Positions 45,338-54,493 of a DNA stretch of 63,149 nt are shown in pieces. Within the stretch, counting starts at the first letter, position 1. Each line of letters begins with the position of its first letter. Made by a program: the position numbers and the translations under genes. The DNA is from Clostridia bacterium (GTDB lineage: Bacteria > Bacillota > Clostridia > UBA1381), in assembly GCA_017551095.1 (NCBI GenBank), contig JAFZMQ010000010.1, positions 1 through 63,149 on the forward strand, in the 5' to 3' direction. Below the pieces are notes generated by a model, which was not told the DNA's origin, made no database searches, and worked only from the letters and a program-made list of their open reading frames with translations.

Positions 45338-45937
45338 TCACATTTTCTTTATTTTGTCAACAAGTGCGTAAAGCTCCTCTTTATTTAAAAGCCTATCTAT
45401 CACGGATATTAACATATTAGCCGACATTTTTGTAGGCAAATTAAGCTCTGCAAGAAGCTTTTTCCGCATTATCGCACTGTTTTCACCGCCTGATATTCCC
45501 AATTTATATAAATCCGCTTTTTTTACAGGCTGTGCCATCTTCCTTTTTTGGCTTTTACCCGAAACCTCTGCTCCGCTTTTTTTAATAGCGTCAATTATCA
45601 CATTTTCGTCTATTCCCTCGACGCCTAAAATTCCCTCTTTGCCGCCGACTGCTTTTCGGCGTTCTTTTCCGTATATTTCAGGCACAAATGCGTCGAAAAC
45701 CGTGCCGTTTTTTATCAGCTGTTTTATAAATGCACGGATTTTAAGTCCTGCCGAATCGGAGTCGGTTAAAATCACAATCCCCGTTTTTTCGGCAAAGGTT
45801 TTTACCGCTTTTTGCATTTCGTCACTGTTAAATATGCGAAACCCGTCAACCGCAAAAACGGGGCTTTCAATAAACCCCGAAAGCTTTATTTTGTCATAGT
45901 TCCCCTCAACGATAATAACTTCTTTTACGCTATACAT
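45338..45937 (-). CDS. rnmV: TOPRIM protein, ribonuclease M5-like (DUF4093)
   Basis: 199 aa. The N-terminal TOPRIM domain has the catalytic Glu in KEVIIVEGNYDKIK and the DxD motif in VILTDSDSAGLKIR, followed by a basic middle and a helical DUF4093-like C-terminus. RNase M5 makes the final cut in 5S rRNA maturation in Firmicutes. I start at the ATG six bases after AGGTGG, not the GTG upstream. The neighbourhood (exporter, CotH) is unusual, since rnmV often lies by ksgA and tatD. A related non-M5 TOPRIM nuclease cannot be excluded. Confidence 0.7.
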   Translation of the reverse strand: MYSVKEVIIVEGNYDKIKLSGFIESPVFAVDGFRIFNSDEMQKAVKTFAEKTGIVILTDSDSAGLKIRAFIKQLIKNGTVFDAFVPEIYGKERRKAVGGKEGILGVEGIDENVIIDAIKKSGAEVSGKSQKRKMAQPVKKADLYKLGISGGENSAIMRKKLLAELNLPTKMSANMLISVIDRLLNKEELYALVDKIKKM

Positions 45938-45955
45938 ACTTTCCACCTATCTGTT

Positions 45956-45984
45956 AATTTACCATTTATCGTATTTTTTGTCAA
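45956..45984 (-). promoter_or_regulatory. Sigma-A promoter of the rnmV-like operon
   Basis: TTGACA (45984-45979) and TAAATT (45961-45956) on the minus strand with a 17-nt spacer, about 20 nt before the start codon. On the plus strand TATAAT (46027-46032) lies 30 nt before the HtrA-like gene, but no good -35 box matches it. Confidence 0.65.
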
Positions 45985-46062
45985 TAAAATTTACATTTTG
46001 TTCATATTCTTTCGGAATTATTGTACTATAATATATTTGAAATTTATTCGAGGTGATTTACT

Positions 46063-47214
46063 ATGTCAAACGAAGATTTTGAACAGGCAAAATATGAAGA
46101 GGAGATTATAACTCCCGAAACGGACGAGCCATCCTTTGCGGAGGAGTTGGAAAACTACCTCCCTACTCCCGAAAATACAGATAAAATAAAAAAACCGTAT
46201 CCTGCATGGCTTATTTCAGCGGTTACGGCTTTTGCCGTATGCGTAGCAGTACTTACCCTATATTCTCTGCTGATTTTTCCGCATATCAAGCCGTCGGCGG
46301 TGATTTCCTATTCGTCAAACAGCTCCGATAATACTAAAATAGAAGATTTGGAAGGCGTAGCACTTATTGCCGAAAAAACTATGCCCTGCGTAGTTTCGGT
46401 TTCTTCAAAAGCAAATTACCAAGGCTTTTTCGGTATGTCCTCGCAGACCCTTTCAGGCTCGGGAATAGTAATATCGGAAAACGGATACATTTTAACCTGC
46501 TATTCTCTTGTCGGCTCAAACGGTGAAGCGACCGTCAAAATCGGCAAGGATACCTATACCGCCAAATTTGTTGGCGGTGATGCGTCAAAGGATATTGCCA
46601 TCATCAAAATCGAGGCAGAGGGGCTTAAATTTGCAACTTTGGACGATTCCGAAAACATCCACACGGGCGATAATGTAATTGCTATGGCAAATGTTTTAGG
46701 CGGAGATATCGGCATTTCTGTAACAAAGGGCATAATCTGCGGAGTTAATAAAGGCGTAACCCTATCAAACGGCAACAGTATAAACCTTTTGCAGACAGAC
46801 GCAATTACAGGCGTTTCAGGCGGTCCGCTTTTAAACGAAAAAGGTAATGTTATCGGTATGCTGACAGCTTCAATTTCAACAGAGTCCGCTAAAATAGGTC
46901 TTGCTATTCCGTCAGCCGATATTATGTCGGTTGCGGAATCGGTGATAAACACAGGTCTTGCACCGTCGGGACTTATTATCGGAATACGCGGCAACGATAC
47001 CGAACACGGTGTGACAGTGGAAACTGTAAACGACGGTTCTCCTGCGAAAAAGGCAGGAATCAAAGTAGGTGACCTGATACTGAAAGTTGACGGAACAACA
47101 GTAAAATCGGTTGCGGAGATAAACAAAATCCGCGACACGCACAAAAAGGGCGACACCATTATAATTACCGTTTACCGTGACGGCGAAGTTATTGATATAA
47201 ATGTTATACTGTAA
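46063..47214 (+). CDS. HtrA/S1C-like membrane protein with missing catalytic His (pseudoprotease)
   Basis: 383 aa: an acidic cytoplasmic N-terminus, one membrane helix (about 45-70), a trypsin-like domain (about 95-280) and a C-terminal PDZ domain with SPAKKAGIKVGDLILKVDG. In HtrA proteases the His lies in YILTNNHVV; here the segment reads YILTCYSLV, so His is replaced by Ser. The Asp (DASKDIAII) and Ser (TGVSGGPLL) positions remain. Without His it should not cleave peptides by the normal mechanism, and it may act as a binding scaffold through PDZ. It is a lone plus-strand gene with a terminator. Confidence 0.88.
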   Translation: MSNEDFEQAKYEEEIITPETDEPSFAEELENYLPTPENTDKIKKPYPAWLISAVTAFAVCVAVLTLYSLLIFPHIKPSAVISYSSNSSDNTKIEDLEGVALIAEKTMPCVVSVSSKANYQGFFGMSSQTLSGSGIVISENGYILTCYSLVGSNGEATVKIGKDTYTAKFVGGDASKDIAIIKIEAEGLKFATLDDSENIHTGDNVIAMANVLGGDIGISVTKGIICGVNKGVTLSNGNSINLLQTDAITGVSGGPLLNEKGNVIGMLTASISTESAKIGLAIPSADIMSVAESVINTGLAPSGLIIGIRGNDTEHGVTVETVNDGSPAKKAGIKVGDLILKVDGTTVKSVAEINKIRDTHKKGDTIIITVYRDGEVIDINVIL

Positions 47215-47219
47215 AAACA

Positions 47220-47250
47220 AAAACCCTCAATCAATGATTGAGGTTTTTTT
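47220..47250. terminator. Bidirectional intrinsic terminator
   Basis: CCTCAATC/GATTGAGG with a 3-nt loop, flanked by A and T runs, between the converging HtrA-like gene and citrate synthase gene. Confidence 0.88.
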
Positions 47251-47251
47251 A

Positions 47252-48604
47252 TTATCTTTGGTCAATCGGCACATAATCAGTATGCTTTACAACATTCTTA
47301 TATGCGGGACGGATAATCTTGTTTCCGCTCATAAGCTCTTCTATTCTGTGGGCACTCCAACCGACAATTCTTGCAATCGCAAAAATCGGGGTATAAAGTT
47401 CGAGCGGAAGTCCTAACATACTGTAAACAAATCCCGAATAGAAATCGACATTTGCACTTATCGGTCTGTTACGCTTTCCTTTTAAAAGCTCTATTGCGAT
47501 TCTTTCAACTAAATAGTAGAGTTCAAGTTCGTCTTCCTTGCCCTTTTCCTTTGCCAGACTGCCTACAAACCCTTCCAGAATTCTTGCTCTCGGGTCGGAC
47601 AACAAGTATACTGCGTGACCGATACCGTAGATAAGTCCGCTTCCGTCAAACGCTTCTTTACGCAAAACCTTTTCTAAGTACGCCCTTATTTCGTCCTCAT
47701 TTTTTACATCCTTTACATTTTGCCGTATATCGTCAAACATCTCAACGACTTTCTTATTTGCACCACCATGCTTTGGACCTTTTAACGAGCCCAAGGATGC
47801 AGCAACAGACGAATAGGTGTCGGTTCCGGACGAAGAAACAACATGAGTTGTAAAGGTGGAGTTATTACCTCCGCCGTGCTCTGCATGAAGAACAAGGCAT
47901 AAATCAAGCAGTTTTGCCTCCAAATCGGTAAACTTTTTGTCAGGTCTTAACATATACAAAATCGCCTCTGCCGTCGAAAGCGTTTCGGGCGGAGTATGAA
48001 TGAAAAGGCTCTGTCCGTTTTGATAGTGGTTATATGCCTGATAGCCGTAAACCGATAAAAGCGGGAAGAGTGCAATAAGCTGCATACTCTGTCTTAAAAC
48101 ATTTTTTATTTCCACATTATCTGCGTCTTTGTCATACGAATACAGCGTTAAAACACTTCTTGCAAGAGTGTTCATCATATCCCCTGACGGTGCTTTCATT
48201 ATGATGTCACGCACAAAGCTTGTCGGAAGCAGACGGTAAACGCCCAAATCGTGCCGGAATTCCTCTAAATCCTCTTTTTTGGGTTGTTCGCCAAAAATTA
48301 AAAGGTACGCAATTTCTTCAAACCCAAACCTTTTTTCGTTGGTAAAACCTGCAACAATCTGCTCAATATCAACGCCGCGGTAATAAAGTTTACCTTCACA
48401 GGGTATCATTTCTCCGTCGTCAATGGTGTAGGATTTTACCTCGCCTATTTCGGTAAGTCCTGTTAAAACACCGCGTCCCGTTTTGTATCTGAGTCCCCGT
48501 CTTACCTCATATTTATCATATAGGGAAGGGTCTATATATCCGTTTTGGATACATTTTTCCGCCAGACGCTCTATGCTCGGCGTAAGTTCTGTAAATCTGT
48601 TCAT
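47252..48604 (-). CDS. gltA: Citrate synthase
   Basis: 450 aa. It condenses oxaloacetate and acetyl-CoA to citrate. The active-site region HAEHGGGNNSTFTTHVVSS, the signature GSLKGPKHGGANKKV and GIGHAVYLLSDPRA are clear, with the catalytic Asp downstream. It belongs to the longer Clostridia/Bacteroides-type clade. It overlaps holB by 4 nt and is the last gene of the nusB operon. No aconitase or isocitrate dehydrogenase gene is nearby; in an anaerobe it likely feeds glutamate synthesis. Confidence 0.95.
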   Translation of the reverse strand: MNRFTELTPSIERLAEKCIQNGYIDPSLYDKYEVRRGLRYKTGRGVLTGLTEIGEVKSYTIDDGEMIPCEGKLYYRGVDIEQIVAGFTNEKRFGFEEIAYLLIFGEQPKKEDLEEFRHDLGVYRLLPTSFVRDIIMKAPSGDMMNTLARSVLTLYSYDKDADNVEIKNVLRQSMQLIALFPLLSVYGYQAYNHYQNGQSLFIHTPPETLSTAEAILYMLRPDKKFTDLEAKLLDLCLVLHAEHGGGNNSTFTTHVVSSSGTDTYSSVAASLGSLKGPKHGGANKKVVEMFDDIRQNVKDVKNEDEIRAYLEKVLRKEAFDGSGLIYGIGHAVYLLSDPRARILEGFVGSLAKEKGKEDELELYYLVERIAIELLKGKRNRPISANVDFYSGFVYSMLGLPLELYTPIFAIARIVGWSAHRIEELMSGNKIIRPAYKNVVKHTDYVPIDQR

Positions 48605-49587
48605 TTATTTTCTCCTCTCTTTATTCCAAATGCCATATTAAGTACCAGCGTATGAAGATTTACCGCTCTTTTTAACATTTCCTGTGCCTTTATAATCTCT
48701 GTCATAGCTGATACTGCTGTTTTTTCCTCTGTTCTTCCCGAAAGATTTATAAGTTTATCTATATAATCGGTGTTCACCGCAAATTTTTCCGCATTATTCT
48801 GAATGAGTATTATATCTCTTAAAAAATCCTGCCAAAGCTCCAAAACCGTTTGTGCATCCTCTTTGTTGTTCTCAACAAACTCTGCCACATCATAGCTTTC
48901 CAAAACACTTTTTGATAAAATCTTCGGCAAAAGTTCAAACGCACCTTGCCTTAAAGGCATAAACCCTTCCTCTTCCGCAAGTTGCTTTGCTTTTTCTATA
49001 TTTCCGCCGGAATACCTTGCCAAAAAATCAATATTTTTTGTGTTTGGATAGCTTTTTTCAAGAATTATCTTTATCTTTTCGCTTGAAACGGGCGGAAATT
49101 TTACCCTTTCGCATCTTGACCGCACCGTCAAAAGAAGCGACTCTGTATTCTCTGCCAAAATCACAAAAACTGCATACTCGGGCGGTTCTTCCAAAAGCTT
49201 TAAAAAGGCGTTTTGTGCCTGTTCGTTCATTTCATCGCCGTAGGCTATTATATACACCTTTCTTTCGCTTTCAAAGGGCTTTTTATATGCATCTTTCAAA
49301 AGGTCGCGTATCTGGTCAACAATTATGTTTTTCTTGTCTTTTAGCGGCGAAAGTATGTGAATATCGGGGTGATTTCCCGCCTTTGCCAAAATGCAGGAAT
49401 TGCAGTTTCCGCACGGCGTAACCTCTTTTTTTTCGCATATCAGCGATACTGCAAAAAGTTTTGCCGCCTCCATACTTCCTGCTCCCCGTTCGCCCTCAAA
49501 GATATATGCGTGGTGCGACATTCCCTTTCGGATACTCGTTATTAACTTGTCCATTATATCCTCATGGTAAATATCGTATCCGTACAT
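48601..49587 (-). CDS. holB: DNA polymerase III delta-prime subunit
   Basis: 328 aa, an AAA+ clamp-loader subunit. The zinc-binding cysteines are in CEKKEVTPCGNCNSC. The Walker A position reads GERGAGSMEAA without the usual Lys, as in delta-prime, which does not hydrolyse ATP. The LLEEPPEYAVFVILAE and TVRSRCERV segments are typical. It starts 1 nt after the TatD-family gene and ends inside the citrate synthase start. Confidence 0.92.
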   Translation of the reverse strand: MYGYDIYHEDIMDKLITSIRKGMSHHAYIFEGERGAGSMEAAKLFAVSLICEKKEVTPCGNCNSCILAKAGNHPDIHILSPLKDKKNIIVDQIRDLLKDAYKKPFESERKVYIIAYGDEMNEQAQNAFLKLLEEPPEYAVFVILAENTESLLLTVRSRCERVKFPPVSSEKIKIILEKSYPNTKNIDFLARYSGGNIEKAKQLAEEEGFMPLRQGAFELLPKILSKSVLESYDVAEFVENNKEDAQTVLELWQDFLRDIILIQNNAEKFAVNTDYIDKLINLSGRTEEKTAVSAMTEIIKAQEMLKRAVNLHTLVLNMAFGIKRGENK

Positions 49588-49588
49588 T

Positions 49589-50359
49589 TTAGCCCTCTAT
49601 CCTATACAGTTTTTTAGCATTTTCGGTTGTTATTTTTTCTACTTCCGAAACGCTTATTCCTTTTATTTCCGCCAACTTTTCAGCGACATAGTGCATAAAA
49701 AGTGAGCTGTTTCTTTTGCCCCTCACCTGTTCGGGTGCAAGGTACGGACAGTCGGTTTCAAGCAAAATCCTGTCAATCGGTATCGCCTCTGCCGAAAGCC
49801 TTACTTTTTTTGCGTTTTTAAAGGTAAGCGTACCGCCAAATCCGAAATATATGCCCGTCGGCAAAAGCTCTTTTGCCATTTCGGGACTCCCTGAATAGCA
49901 GTGCAAAACACCGCCGATTCTTTTAATATTATGCTTTTTCAAAATCTCTATACAGTCCGCATGTGCGTCCCTGTCATGTATGATTACGGGCAGATTCACC
50001 TCTTCCGCAAGGGACAGCTGACGGTCAAACCATTTTTTCTGAATTTCTTTTGCTACGTCATCATAGTGATAATCAAGCCCGATTTCGCCTATGGCACAGA
50101 CTTTTTTATGTTTTGTAAACTCTTTGAGTTTTTCCATATCCGCATCAGTAAGATTTCTGCATTCTTCGGGATGTACGCCGACGGCCGCATATATAAACGG
50201 ATATTTTTCTGTAAGAGGCAGGATTTTTTCAACCGATTCCATAGAATCCGAGGCATTAACTATATATCCTATGCCGTTTTTTTTCATAGAGTCTAAAATT
50301 TCAAATCTGTCGCCGTCAAACTGCGAATCGTTATAGTGTGCGTGTGAATCAAAAAGCAT
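49589..50359 (-). CDS. TatD-family metal-dependent deoxyribonuclease
   Basis: 256 aa TIM-barrel hydrolase. The N-terminal DSHAHYND, AVGVHPEE, AIGEIGLDYHYD, VIIHDRDAHADC, VLHCYSGS and ILLETDCPYLAPE motifs contain all expected metal ligands. TatD enzymes trim DNA or RNA 3' ends. Its place next to holB is common in Firmicutes. Confidence 0.94.
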   Translation of the reverse strand: MLFDSHAHYNDSQFDGDRFEILDSMKKNGIGYIVNASDSMESVEKILPLTEKYPFIYAAVGVHPEECRNLTDADMEKLKEFTKHKKVCAIGEIGLDYHYDDVAKEIQKKWFDRQLSLAEEVNLPVIIHDRDAHADCIEILKKHNIKRIGGVLHCYSGSPEMAKELLPTGIYFGFGGTLTFKNAKKVRLSAEAIPIDRILLETDCPYLAPEQVRGKRNSSLFMHYVAEKLAEIKGISVSEVEKITTENAKKLYRIEG

Positions 50360-50368
50360 CTTCTTCTC

Positions 50369-50809
50369 CTATAACATATGCCGCACAAGTGCTATTGCAA
50401 TTCCCAATAAAGCTCCTGCAAAAACCTCTTTTGGAGTATGTCCCAAAAGCTCTTTTAAGTGCTTATCGGTATCGGAAAAGTCCGATTTTTCCCACTGTTC
50501 CACAAGCTTATTAAGAATCCTTGCCTGTTGACCTGCCGCCCGTCTTACACCGGCTGCATCATACATTACAACAAGTGCAAAAACGGTGCATATTGCAAAA
50601 TCCGTACTTGAAAATCCGTTTTGCAGTCCCACTGCCGTTGCCAAACTTGTAACAAAAGCCGAATGTGAGCTTGGCATACCTCCCGAACCCACAAATCTTC
50701 TGAAATCAAGTCTTTTCTTCTCAATCAGCGTAAAAATTACCTTTAAAACCTGTGCGGTAAACCACGACAGGATACTTGTAACCAAAACGCTTTCCGCCCA
50801 AAAATCCAT
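50369..50809 (-). CDS. Divergent PAP2-family phosphatase-like membrane protein (DUF212)
   Basis: 146 aa with about three or four membrane helices and the motif GGMPSSHSAFVTSLATAVG, typical of YuiD/DUF212 proteins related to acid phosphatases. Its position just after the polyprenyl synthetase gene (3 nt) makes an isoprenoid-phosphate substrate plausible. That substrate is inferred from location. Confidence 0.88.
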   Translation of the reverse strand: MDFWAESVLVTSILSWFTAQVLKVIFTLIEKKRLDFRRFVGSGGMPSSHSAFVTSLATAVGLQNGFSSTDFAICTVFALVVMYDAAGVRRAAGQQARILNKLVEQWEKSDFSDTDKHLKELLGHTPKEVFAGALLGIAIALVRHML

Positions 50810-50812
50810 AGT

Positions 50813-51691
50813 TTACGCCTTTCTGTTTACCAGCAAATCGGCAAGGCTTAAAAGCTCTTCCGCATTATCAAAAATATTAAGACTTGCCTTTGCTTTTTTT
50901 ATATATTCTTCCTGCAATCTCTGTGCTTTGTCAATTCCGCAAAGAGTTACATATGTTGATTTATTATTGTCCGCATCACTGCCTATCGGCTTACCGAGCG
51001 ATTCCTCGTTCCCTAAAACATCTAAAATATCATCCTGAATCTGAAAGGCAATCCCGAGGTTATAGCAATATTCATCTACCGCCTTTATTTCTCCCTCATC
51101 TGCCCCCGATAAAATCGCACCGATTACGCCTGATGCACGGATTATAGCTCCCGTTTTTAAGGAGTGCATAAATTTCAGCTTTTCCAAATCGGAAAGGTTG
51201 CCTCCCATATCAATATCCTGACCGCCTACCATGCCGTCAGCACCCGCCGACCTTGCAAGTACATTTATTGCCTTTAACACCAACGCCCTGTCCACGCCAT
51301 CAACATCATAGCCCGATGCAATTTCAAATGCTTTAGTAAGAAGTGCGTCACCTGCAAGTATTGCCTCTGCTTCGCCGAAAACCTTATGGTTTGTCGGCTT
51401 TCCGCGGCGTAAATCGTCATTGTCCATAGCCGGTAAATCATCATGAATCAGCGAATATGTATGTATCATTTCCATGGCACAGGCAAAAGGAATTACCGTT
51501 TCAATCGGTTTTTTAAGCATTTTTGCCGTCATCATCATAATCATGGGACGAAGCCTTTTCCCTCCTGCAAAAAGGCTGTACTCCATAGCATCATAAAGCC
51601 TTTTTTGCGGCAAATCCGACACGCACATATATTTTTTTAAGGCATCCTCGGTGATTTTTGCATAGTAGCCTACAAAATCATTCTTCATCAA
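50813..51691 (-). CDS. ispA: Polyprenyl (farnesyl/geranyl) diphosphate synthase
   Basis: 292 aa. It chains isopentenyl units to allylic diphosphates, giving precursors of undecaprenyl phosphate. The first Asp-rich motif is in LIHDDLPAMDNDDLRRGK and the second in FQIQDDILDVLG. FAGGKRLRPMIMMM near the N-terminus binds substrate. It overlaps xseB by 14 nt, the usual Firmicutes order xseA-xseB-ispA. Confidence 0.94.
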   Translation of the reverse strand: MMKNDFVGYYAKITEDALKKYMCVSDLPQKRLYDAMEYSLFAGGKRLRPMIMMMTAKMLKKPIETVIPFACAMEMIHTYSLIHDDLPAMDNDDLRRGKPTNHKVFGEAEAILAGDALLTKAFEIASGYDVDGVDRALVLKAINVLARSAGADGMVGGQDIDMGGNLSDLEKLKFMHSLKTGAIIRASGVIGAILSGADEGEIKAVDEYCYNLGIAFQIQDDILDVLGNEESLGKPIGSDADNNKSTYVTLCGIDKAQRLQEEYIKKAKASLNIFDNAEELLSLADLLVNRKA

Positions 51692-51875
51692 AATCCTTCT
51701 TCTCTCCCCCGATTAAAACAGAAACCTTCTTTTCCGCTTCGTCAAGCATTTTATTACATTCCTTTGCAAGTTTTATCCCCTTTTCAAAAAGCTCTAAACT
51801 CTCCGAAAGACTTGCGTCGCCGTTTTCCAGCTTATTCACTATTTCTTCAAGCTCTTTTATCGATTTTTCAAACAT
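51678..51875 (-). CDS. xseB: Exodeoxyribonuclease VII small subunit
   Basis: 65 aa, the typical short helical XseB: FEKSIKELEEIVNKLENG, then SLSESLELFEKGIKLA. It partners with XseA in single-strand DNA degradation. It starts 1 nt after xseA and its end overlaps ispA. Confidence 0.94.
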   Translation of the reverse strand: MFEKSIKELEEIVNKLENGDASLSESLELFEKGIKLAKECNKMLDEAEKKVSVLIGGEKKDFDEE

Positions 51876-51876
51876 T

Positions 51877-53061
51877 TTACCGCTCCTTTACCTCGCATTT
51901 ACAACTGCCGTCGGAAAGTGTCAATTTAAAAATCTGCCCAACTTCTAAATTTCCGACTCTTTTTATTATGCCGTTTTTTTCATCTTCCGCTATCGCATAG
52001 CCCCTGTTTAATACCGCCAAAGGACTCATTGCATTGAGCTTTCCGCAAAGCTCGGACATAATTTTTCTTTTTTGTGTTGCCGTCAGCCGAAAACTTTTTT
52101 CCGCCTGATGCAGCATATTATCGCATTTCTGACGCATATCATCAATCATACTTTGCGGGCTTTTCGGCTTTAATGCTTCGCTTTTAAGTCTCAGCTTTTT
52201 GATATAGTTAAGCTCCGCCGTCTTAATCCTCCCCACAATTGAGGATATTGTTGCCGAAAGCTCAATCTGTGACGGCACGGCAATCTCCGCCGCCGCAGAC
52301 GGCGTAGGTGCTCTTAAATCCGCCACAAAATCTGCTATTGTGAAATCGGTTTCGTGACCTACGGCGGAAATTATCGGGATTTTCGAGGCGTATATCGCCC
52401 TTGCTACCTCTTCTTCATTGAACGCCCACAAATCCTCAATCGAGCCGCCGCCACGCCCGACAATAAGCGTGTCGCAAAGATTATGTTCATTAAAATATTC
52501 TATCGCCTCGACAATATTCTCCTTTGCACCCGCTCCCTGCACCAAGGACGGATATATTATGATTTCGCAGTACGGAAACCGTCTTGTAATTACATTTATA
52601 ATATCCCTTACCGCCGCACCTGTTGTTGCTGTAACAACACCGACTTTCTCGGGATATTTAGGAATCGGCTTTTTGGCTTTTTCATCAAAAAGTCCTTCTT
52701 CTGCGAGGCGTTTTTTCAGTTTTTCATACGCTATGTAAAGTTCTCCTATGCCGTCCGGCGTCATTTCATTTATGTAAAGCTGGTATGTTCCGCTCTGCTC
52801 ATAAACCCCTATTCTGCCCCGTGCAAGTACACGCATACCGTCCTCCGGCTTAAATGCAAGGTTTTGTGCCGCACTCTTAAACATAACTGCCTTTAAAACG
52901 CCGCCGTCGTCCTTTAAGGTTATGTAAAGATGCCCTGAATAATGCTCTTTAAAATTGGAGATTTCGCCCTTTATCCATATGTCGCCAAGTGCGTTTTGCC
53001 CCTCAACCAAACGCTTCATATACGCATTCAGCTGACTGACTGTCGCAATCAAAGGTTCCAT
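51877..53061 (-). CDS. xseA: Exodeoxyribonuclease VII large subunit
   Basis: 394 aa. An N-terminal OB-fold (VSQLNAYMKRLVEGQ, then IWIKGEISNFKEHYSGHLY) is followed by the catalytic region with GVVTATTGAAVRDI, DTLIVGRGGGSIEDLWAFN and SAVGHETDFTIADFVADLRAPTPS. The coiled-coil C-terminal part is complete. It begins 0 nt after the M22 gene, so the operon is tight. Confidence 0.95.
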   Translation of the reverse strand: MEPLIATVSQLNAYMKRLVEGQNALGDIWIKGEISNFKEHYSGHLYITLKDDGGVLKAVMFKSAAQNLAFKPEDGMRVLARGRIGVYEQSGTYQLYINEMTPDGIGELYIAYEKLKKRLAEEGLFDEKAKKPIPKYPEKVGVVTATTGAAVRDIINVITRRFPYCEIIIYPSLVQGAGAKENIVEAIEYFNEHNLCDTLIVGRGGGSIEDLWAFNEEEVARAIYASKIPIISAVGHETDFTIADFVADLRAPTPSAAAEIAVPSQIELSATISSIVGRIKTAELNYIKKLRLKSEALKPKSPQSMIDDMRQKCDNMLHQAEKSFRLTATQKRKIMSELCGKLNAMSPLAVLNRGYAIAEDEKNGIIKRVGNLEVGQIFKLTLSDGSCKCEVKER

Positions 53062-53976
53062 TTATTTCATCTCCTCATACATCTTTTTCGCAATATGTGC
53101 AACTCCCACCGCATTATCGCAGGAGAGCGTACTCTCGGCAAAATATGCGTTATATTCTCCCTCATTGAAAATCTTTCGAAGTATCGTATTTGACGCAACT
53201 CCGCCTACAAAAAGCACATCTTTTGGATTTATATCTGATAATGCCTTTTTGATGCTTTTACCTATAAAAGTGAGTGCAGAACGAGCCAAAACCGCCTTAT
53301 CTTCGCTTTCCGCTATATTCAAAAGCTTTGTTTCGATACCCGAAAAGTTCATATATCCGCCATTTACCGATATTTTCAAATCTATTTCTCTGTCTGCCGT
53401 AAGGCTCAGCCTGTCAAGCTCTTTTCCGCATGGGAATTTTATGCCGAGCTTTACTCCAAGCCTGTCTAAAAGCTGACCTGCGGAAATATCCTTTGTTCCG
53501 CCTACTATTTTCGGATTAAAACTGCCGTTTTCGTATTTGCAGGAAAGAATTTCGGTAGTTCCGCCCGATAAATGCACCGCCGTAAACTCCCTGTCCAAAA
53601 GACTTTGCTCTCCGCAGGAAACGATTCCTGCCATAATATGCCCGTCCTGATGCGATGTTTTAAAAATCGGAACATTTAAAGCCTTTGCAACAATATTTCC
53701 GACGCTTTCGCCCACGGTAAAAACAGGCATATACGATTTTTCTTGATTCCTCGGCTTTACCGAAACGCCGACAGCCTTAATATCCTTAAAGTCAATATCA
53801 AGGTTTTCAAAAAGGTGCGGAAGCTCCTTTGTGTGCAAGAACACCCCGTCCGATTGGCGTATTCCCCGTTGCCCTTTTTCAACATCAATTATCTTTCGCA
53901 AATTCACATTTTTATCACCGCAAACGGCAACAGAAGTCGTATAATTTGAGGTATCAACCCCGAGATAAAGGCTCAT
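53062..53976 (-). CDS. TsaD/Kae1-like peptidase M22 paralogue
   Basis: 304 aa of the ASKHA fold. LGVDTSNYTTSVAV begins the ATPase part; the metal motif HQDGH is present, as are HLSGGTTEIL and LFVGGVASNTILR. It resembles TsaD, which makes t6A on tRNA, but is shorter and more divergent, so it is probably a paralogue and not the cell's t6A enzyme. It overlaps nusB by 23 nt and abuts xseA. I know of no established function for this clostridial branch. Confidence 0.85.
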   Translation of the reverse strand: MSLYLGVDTSNYTTSVAVCGDKNVNLRKIIDVEKGQRGIRQSDGVFLHTKELPHLFENLDIDFKDIKAVGVSVKPRNQEKSYMPVFTVGESVGNIVAKALNVPIFKTSHQDGHIMAGIVSCGEQSLLDREFTAVHLSGGTTEILSCKYENGSFNPKIVGGTKDISAGQLLDRLGVKLGIKFPCGKELDRLSLTADREIDLKISVNGGYMNFSGIETKLLNIAESEDKAVLARSALTFIGKSIKKALSDINPKDVLFVGGVASNTILRKIFNEGEYNAYFAESTLSCDNAVGVAHIAKKMYEEMK

Positions 53977-54382
53977 TTTTTATTACTCCTGATAAAACGC
54001 CATTAACAAATGCCGCTGCTGACGGCTCGTCAAATTCCTTTGCAAGTTCAACCGCCTCATTTATTGCGACCTTTTGGGGAACATCATCTGCATATTTTAT
54101 CTCATAAATTGCAAGAATCAAAATTGCCCGTGACGGTTTTGAAATTCTGTCTATCGTCCAGCCTTTTGCAAGATTTTCGGATATTATTTCTATAAGCTCG
54201 TCATAGCAATTCAAACTGCCCGTAACAACAGCTTTTATATAAGGCATTGAGCTTTCTGCCTCAGGATGCTCCAAAAGCAGATTATCGAACAAAAAATCCA
54301 ACTCGTCCTTGTGCTGATTCAGCTCGAATATGAGTTTAAATGCCTCTTTTCTTGCATCATGTCTTGAAAATTTCTTCCCCAT
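53954..54382 (-). CDS. nusB: Transcription antitermination factor NusB
   Basis: 142 aa, all helical. It starts with SRHDARKEAFKLIFELNQ and ends with PQKVAINEAVELAKEFD and AAAFVNGVLS, which are the NusB signatures. It binds boxA RNA with NusE for rRNA antitermination. It is the first gene of the long operon that runs to citrate synthase and has a consensus promoter 40 nt upstream. Confidence 0.94.
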   Translation of the reverse strand: MGKKFSRHDARKEAFKLIFELNQHKDELDFLFDNLLLEHPEAESSMPYIKAVVTGSLNCYDELIEIISENLAKGWTIDRISKPSRAILILAIYEIKYADDVPQKVAINEAVELAKEFDEPSAAAFVNGVLSGVIKNEPLSRG

Positions 54383-54422
54383 AACTGCTACCTCTTGAAA
54401 ATACTAATATCACTTCCATTTT

Positions 54423-54451
54423 ATTATAACGCACTTTCTTTAAAAAATCAA
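54423..54451 (-). promoter_or_regulatory. Promoter of the nusB operon
   Basis: TTGATT (54451-54446) and TATAAT (54428-54423) on the minus strand with a 17-nt spacer. Confidence 0.8.
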
Positions 54452-54493
54452 GAAAAATAAGGAAAATAAAGCATTTTGTCCCTTTTTCTTCTA

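Noticed and set aside
46554-47159. 201-codon frame opposite the HtrA-like gene
   Set aside because: It is the antisense shadow of a clearly coding gene, rich in Ser/Pro, with no ribosome site. The same applies to the 300-codon frame opposite the cation exchanger (54622-55524).
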